From positions 1 through 10,026 of the forward strand of contig CAMAQI010000075.1 of NCBI GenBank assembly GCA_945860255.1: a stretch of DNA of 10,026 nucleotides, read 5' to 3'. Positions 7,136 to 10,026 of the stretch are shown piece after piece (within the stretch, counting starts at the first letter, position 1; every line of letters begins with the position of its first letter). Below the pieces are notes generated by a model. The model saw only the letters and a program-made list of their open reading frames with translations, was not told the origin of the DNA and did no database searches. The translations under genes and the position numbers were made by a program. The DNA comes from Methylacidiphilum caldifontis (GTDB lineage Bacteria; Verrucomicrobiota; Verrucomicrobiia; Methylacidiphilales; CAMAQI01).

Positions 7136-7151
7136 CCCTTACCCTCTTGGC

Positions 7152-7484
7152 ATGGGAATGATTCCACTGGATAAGGTTCATGAGGGGGCTGTTTTAGAAA
7201 AAGATATCGCAGACAACGGCCAGATCCTCATCAAAGCCGGAATGAAACTCACCGAGCGACATTTAAAACTCTGTCTTTCGTGGGGAATTACCGAGCTACC
7301 GATCAAAGGGGCCGACCCGAATCAACTCGAACAAGACTTTCTTGCCTCCATTCCTCCTGAGTTCATGAAAGAGGCAGAGGAAAAACGAGATCAAAAAACA
7401 AAGCTGCTTGATCCCTCTCATCCCTCCACTCCGATTCTCTCTCAGATCTATCTCTTTAAAATTTTGAAGGGATATCAGAAATGA
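7152..7484 (+). CDS. Small protein with HD-GYP/HDOD-associated N-terminal domain
   Basis: A 110-residue soluble protein. Residues 3-50 follow the pattern 'IPLDKVHEGAVLEKDI..NGQILIKAGMKLTERHLKLCLSWGI', resembling the short module often seen at the N-terminus of HD-GYP and related signalling proteins. Its function is not well defined. The remainder (51-110) is charged (EEKRDQKTK at 76-84) and probably an extended linker, with a hydrophobic-basic end SQIYLFKILKGYQK. No membrane segment or signal peptide is seen. ATGs at 7152 and 7158 are both possible starts; neither has a clear Shine-Dalgarno. Its stop overlaps the HDOD gene start by 4 nt, so it is probably a coupled partner of that protein. 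The family assignment is by pattern recognition only. Confidence 0.75.
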   Translation: MGMIPLDKVHEGAVLEKDIADNGQILIKAGMKLTERHLKLCLSWGITELPIKGADPNQLEQDFLASIPPEFMKEAEEKRDQKTKLLDPSHPSTPILSQIYLFKILKGYQK

Positions 7485-8344
7485 GTTCTCCCTGCCCTTT
7501 TAAAACTTCCCAAGAGATGGTGAATGCCGTGGATACGGTCTACACCCTTCCGGCCACTTTTCATAAGCTTTCCGAGGCGATCAATAGCCCGACCAGTTCA
7601 ATGGATGAAATCGCGGAGATCCTCGGAAACGATCAATCAATGTGTATGCGAATCCTCGAACTCGCAAATAGCTCTTTCTACGGATTCCCTGCTAAAATCG
7701 AAACGATTTCTCATGCCCTCACCTTGATTGGCGCCCAACAAATCCGCGATCTCGTCCTCGGAACCACGGTCATTGAAATGTTTGAAGGAATTCCGAGTGA
7801 TTTAGTCAATATGAACTCCTTTTGGAAACACTCCATCGCCTGCGGACTCTCCGCAAAAATCATCGCCTCCTTACGACGTGAACCGAATATCGAACGATTT
7901 TTCGTCCTCGGACTCCTTCATGATATGGGTCGCATGGTCATGTTCCAAAAAATTCCAGAGATCATGACTGAACTGATTCAACAAGCCCGGGTGCGTGAGA
8001 CCTCTCTTTATAAACTGGAACTCGAAACGCTTCAATTTACCCACGAAGACATCGGAGCCGATCTGATGACTCAATGGAAGTTTCCCACACGTCTCTCGGA
8101 AACAATCCGGAAACATCATCAAATCTCCTCTTTTGTTAAATTCCCCCTTGAATCTTCAGTAATCCATTTTGCCGATATCTGCGCTCATACCTTCGGGTTT
8201 GATGGAAGTGGAGAGAGTTTCATTCCCCCTGTTCATCCGATTGCCTGGAGTCAACTCGGACTTGAAACCTCCTCGCTGAAAGAAATCGAAAAAGAACTCG
8301 ATCGTCAGTTGCAAGAGGTCATGAAAATCATGATGAATAAATAA
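7481..8344 (+). CDS. HDOD domain signalling protein
   Basis: A 287-residue protein consisting essentially of one HDOD domain, a relative of HD hydrolases usually thought to act as a regulatory or scaffold module in signalling. Signatures: TVYTLPATFHKL (19-30), ANSSFYGFPAKIETISHALTLIG split over 62-84, FWKHSIACGLSAKII (114-128), VLGLLHDMGRMVMF (142-155), FTHEDIGADLMTQWKFP (186-202), IRKHH (209-213) and HFADI (229-233). Candidate metal ligands H117, H147-D148, H188, H212/H213 and D232 are all retained, so residual metal binding cannot be excluded. It overlaps the upstream gene by 4 nt (ATGA), and the hybrid kinase starts 13 nt after its stop, so it is the middle gene of a three-gene operon. No membrane segment. 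Confidence 0.93.
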   Translation: MSSPCPFKTSQEMVNAVDTVYTLPATFHKLSEAINSPTSSMDEIAEILGNDQSMCMRILELANSSFYGFPAKIETISHALTLIGAQQIRDLVLGTTVIEMFEGIPSDLVNMNSFWKHSIACGLSAKIIASLRREPNIERFFVLGLLHDMGRMVMFQKIPEIMTELIQQARVRETSLYKLELETLQFTHEDIGADLMTQWKFPTRLSETIRKHHQISSFVKFPLESSVIHFADICAHTFGFDGSGESFIPPVHPIAWSQLGLETSSLKEIEKELDRQLQEVMKIMMNK

Positions 8345-8357
8345 CCCGATTTTAACG

Positions 8358-9974
8358 ATGAGTTTTAATCCTGAACTTTGGCGCACACGTCAGATCGAAT
8401 TTTTCGATCTGCTCGCCTCCCTGAATAAAACGCTCGCTCACTCCAATCATTCCTCTGATCCTCTTCCTCTTTTTAAAATCCTCAAAAATCATATCCATCC
8501 GCTCTTTTCCTTTGAAACACACCTCTTTGTTGCCCCTCATCCAGAAACTTTTGAATTTGAGATCGTTCTCTGCGACCCCCCCGAATCGCGTGAACTCGCC
8601 CAAAAGGTACTCGATTTTACGATCGAAGAAAGTACTTTTGCTTGGTCCCTCAAGCTCAATCGCTCCGTCACGCTCCGTTGTGAACCGCTCAATAAATCGC
8701 TGATCCTCCACTCGGTTGCCACCCAAGACCATAAATACGGGATGTTCATCGGAATTACCCGTCTGGGAGGAGTCAACGAGATGGACTTCACTCTTCCAAT
8801 GATCTCGGCAATCATCCAACGCGGGGCCTATTCACTTGAACGTCAGAAATTAACCGAAAAAATAAAAATAACGAAAATGGAGGCGATCGGACTCCTCGCA
8901 GGGGGGATCGCCCATAACTTCAATAATGTCATTCAAAGTATTCAAGGAAACATCGCGCTCGCTGAACTCGAAATCGGCAATCAACATCCCTCGACCCCCT
9001 TTCTCAAAAACGCCATCGAAGGTTGTTCTCGTGCAGGTCTGCTCTCCAGTCAACTTCTGACCTTCTCCAAAGGAGGAGCTCCGATCCGAAAAATATTTTC
9101 ACTTCGTCAACTTCTCGATTCAATTCTTTCTGATTTACGAATCGAATTTTCGACTCCGACTCATCTTTCCTCCTCCGACCCTGAAATTTTGGTTGAAGCC
9201 GACGAATCCCAAATCCGACACGCGCTCTCTCAGCTCATTCAAAATGCCTTTGAAGCCTCTTCATTGGAAAAAACGGTCGATCTCAAAATTACCAAAAAAG
9301 AAATTACCAACGAAGAAATCACCTTCCTCGCCCCAGGAGACTATTGGCTCCTTAAAATCGACGATCATGGACCAGGAATCGCCGAAGAAAATTTTCCTAA
9401 AATCCTCGAGCCCTATTTCTCAACCAAGATCGGTCATGCCGGCCTCGGTCTCCCTGCGGCTCTTTCGATCATTAAAAATCATGGAGGGGAACTTCAAATC
9501 CAATCGGTTCCTCAAAAAGGAACCTCCATTCAAGTCCATCTTCCGATCGCACGAGCAGTCGAAAGCTGCCTCTATCCCCCCCCAGAAAAAAAACAGATCA
9601 ATTCTCAAAAAAGACGGGTTCTCCACATGGATGATGAAGAGAGCCTTCGTAATATGATTCGCGCGATTCTCAAAAAAAATAATTTTGAGGTCATCAGCAC
9701 CTGCGATGGGGTCGAGGCGATTCACGCCTATCAACAATCAATCAGTGAAAATCAGAAATTCGATTGGGTCATCCTCGATCTCATGATTCCGACGGGGATG
9801 GGGGGGAAGGAAACGATTGAAAAACTTCGTCTCATCGATCCCCAAGTTCGAGCAATGGTCTGTAGCGGCTACTCCAACGATCCTGTCATGGCAAACCCCG
9901 CAGAATACGGTTTCCAAGCCGTCCTCAAAAAACCGTTTCAATTCCCAGAACTCATTGAACTCCTCAATCACTAA
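8358..9974 (+). CDS. Soluble hybrid histidine kinase with C-terminal receiver
   Basis: A 538-residue two-component hybrid kinase. Residues about 10-160 form a sensor region compatible with a GAF-like fold (not certain), with no membrane segments, so it senses a cytoplasmic signal or partner. A coiled stretch (ERQKLTEKIKITKMEAIG, 161-178) leads into the H box GLLAGGIAHNFNN (phosphoacceptor H186). The ATPase domain shows N box QNAFEA (N296), G1 DDHGPGI (335-341), F box PYFSTK (352-357) and G2 GLGLPAA (362-368). The receiver (about 420-538) has the acidic pair D425-D426, phosphoacceptor D474 in VILDLMIP, the 'PTGMGG' loop, S503 and K525 in KKPF: all present. The residue after H186 is Asn instead of the usual Asp. 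There is no DNA-binding output domain. It is the last gene of the operon with the HDOD gene, and its start has no Shine-Dalgarno. Confidence 0.95.
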   Translation: MSFNPELWRTRQIEFFDLLASLNKTLAHSNHSSDPLPLFKILKNHIHPLFSFETHLFVAPHPETFEFEIVLCDPPESRELAQKVLDFTIEESTFAWSLKLNRSVTLRCEPLNKSLILHSVATQDHKYGMFIGITRLGGVNEMDFTLPMISAIIQRGAYSLERQKLTEKIKITKMEAIGLLAGGIAHNFNNVIQSIQGNIALAELEIGNQHPSTPFLKNAIEGCSRAGLLSSQLLTFSKGGAPIRKIFSLRQLLDSILSDLRIEFSTPTHLSSSDPEILVEADESQIRHALSQLIQNAFEASSLEKTVDLKITKKEITNEEITFLAPGDYWLLKIDDHGPGIAEENFPKILEPYFSTKIGHAGLGLPAALSIIKNHGGELQIQSVPQKGTSIQVHLPIARAVESCLYPPPEKKQINSQKRRVLHMDDEESLRNMIRAILKKNNFEVISTCDGVEAIHAYQQSISENQKFDWVILDLMIPTGMGGKETIEKLRLIDPQVRAMVCSGYSNDPVMANPAEYGFQAVLKKPFQFPELIELLNH

Positions 9975-10015
9975 TCTAAAACGCTGACTAGATGATAATG
10001 GTTCCGTCCCATTTG

Positions 10016-10021
10016 AAGGAG
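10016..10021 (+). promoter_or_regulatory. Shine-Dalgarno AAGGAG for a gene just beyond the window
   Basis: AAGGAG near the right edge is followed by only five bases (TTAAA) before the window ends, the right distance for a start codon immediately outside. It lies 41 nt after the kinase stop, so a further plus-strand gene, possibly in the same operon, probably begins there. Confidence 0.5.
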
Positions 10022-10026
10022 TTAAA

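Larger units (their letters stand above)
6841..7151. other. 311-nt gap with inverted-repeat element and AT-rich tract
   Basis: I see no credible gene here. It holds a 7-bp inverted repeat with a 21-nt loop just after the aminotransferase stop (TTTGCTT 6856-6862, AAGCAAA 6884-6890), with no following T-run and so a weak terminator candidate at best. An AT-rich stretch follows (about 6928-6951). Then come the paired arms of an imperfect inverted repeat (6952-7076) and a promoter-like sequence just before the signalling operon. Confidence 0.7.

Noticed and set aside
8352..8819. 155-residue open frame on the minus strand opposite the kinase N-terminus
   Set aside because: It overlaps the sensor region of the hybrid kinase, has no recognisable motif, and the plus-strand protein continues in frame into clear kinase boxes.
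9193..9657. 154-residue plus-strand frame inside the kinase, rich in Ser, Lys and Pro
   Set aside because: Its low-complexity composition is what a shifted reading of the kinase codons gives; the true frame carries the N, G1, F and G2 boxes across the same stretch.
9994..9999. GATAAT as a -10 element for the gene beyond the right edge
   Set aside because: No -35-like hexamer lies at 15-19 nt upstream; the match alone is weak evidence in this sequence.

Overview
The window is ordinary bacterial chromosome: densely packed protein-coding genes of roughly mid GC content, with two non-coding gaps that carry repeat structure. I recognise eight complete genes. A further gene starts at the left edge (minus strand), and the right edge ends on a ribosome binding site for a gene outside the window. 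Biosynthetic arginine decarboxylase, ApaG, a YbcJ-like S4 protein, an HDOD protein and an 'AGGIAH..NN'-type hybrid kinase together suggest a Gram-negative bacterium with an environmental-type signalling repertoire. I cannot place the phylum from sequence alone. I see no phage, transposase, CRISPR, tRNA or rRNA.

Layout, left to right: (1) speA (minus) reads towards the left edge, followed after 97 nt by the start of another minus-strand gene with a good Shine-Dalgarno. (2) Divergent from speA, apaG and rarA (plus) form a tight pair 3 nt apart. (3) A 179-nt convergent gap holds a 70-bp array in which GC recurs exactly every 7 bp ten times. (4) On the minus strand, a small S4 RNA-binding protein and a DEAD-box RNA helicase form a two-gene unit. 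(5) Divergent from them is a DegT/DnrJ/EryC1/StrS-family sugar aminotransferase (plus), probably starting at an internal GTG. (6) A 311-nt gap contains an imperfect 36-bp inverted repeat spanning about 125 bp. (7) A three-gene plus-strand signalling operon follows: a small beta-type domain protein, an HDOD protein (4-nt overlap) and a soluble hybrid histidine kinase with a terminal receiver.

The genes fall into functional pairs rather than one pathway: polyamine synthesis, replication-fork repair (rarA), RNA handling (S4 plus helicase), nucleotide-sugar modification, and a signalling cassette. In that cassette the kinase/receiver protein and the HDOD protein are made from one transcript and probably act together.

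I found no clear new defence or mobile system. The items most worth a second look are the heptad-phased array, the inverted-repeat element, the domain layout of the signalling cassette, two substitutions at conserved positions (Asn after the kinase histidine; Cys for Asn in the aminotransferase), and the scarcity of Shine-Dalgarno sequences at internal genes.
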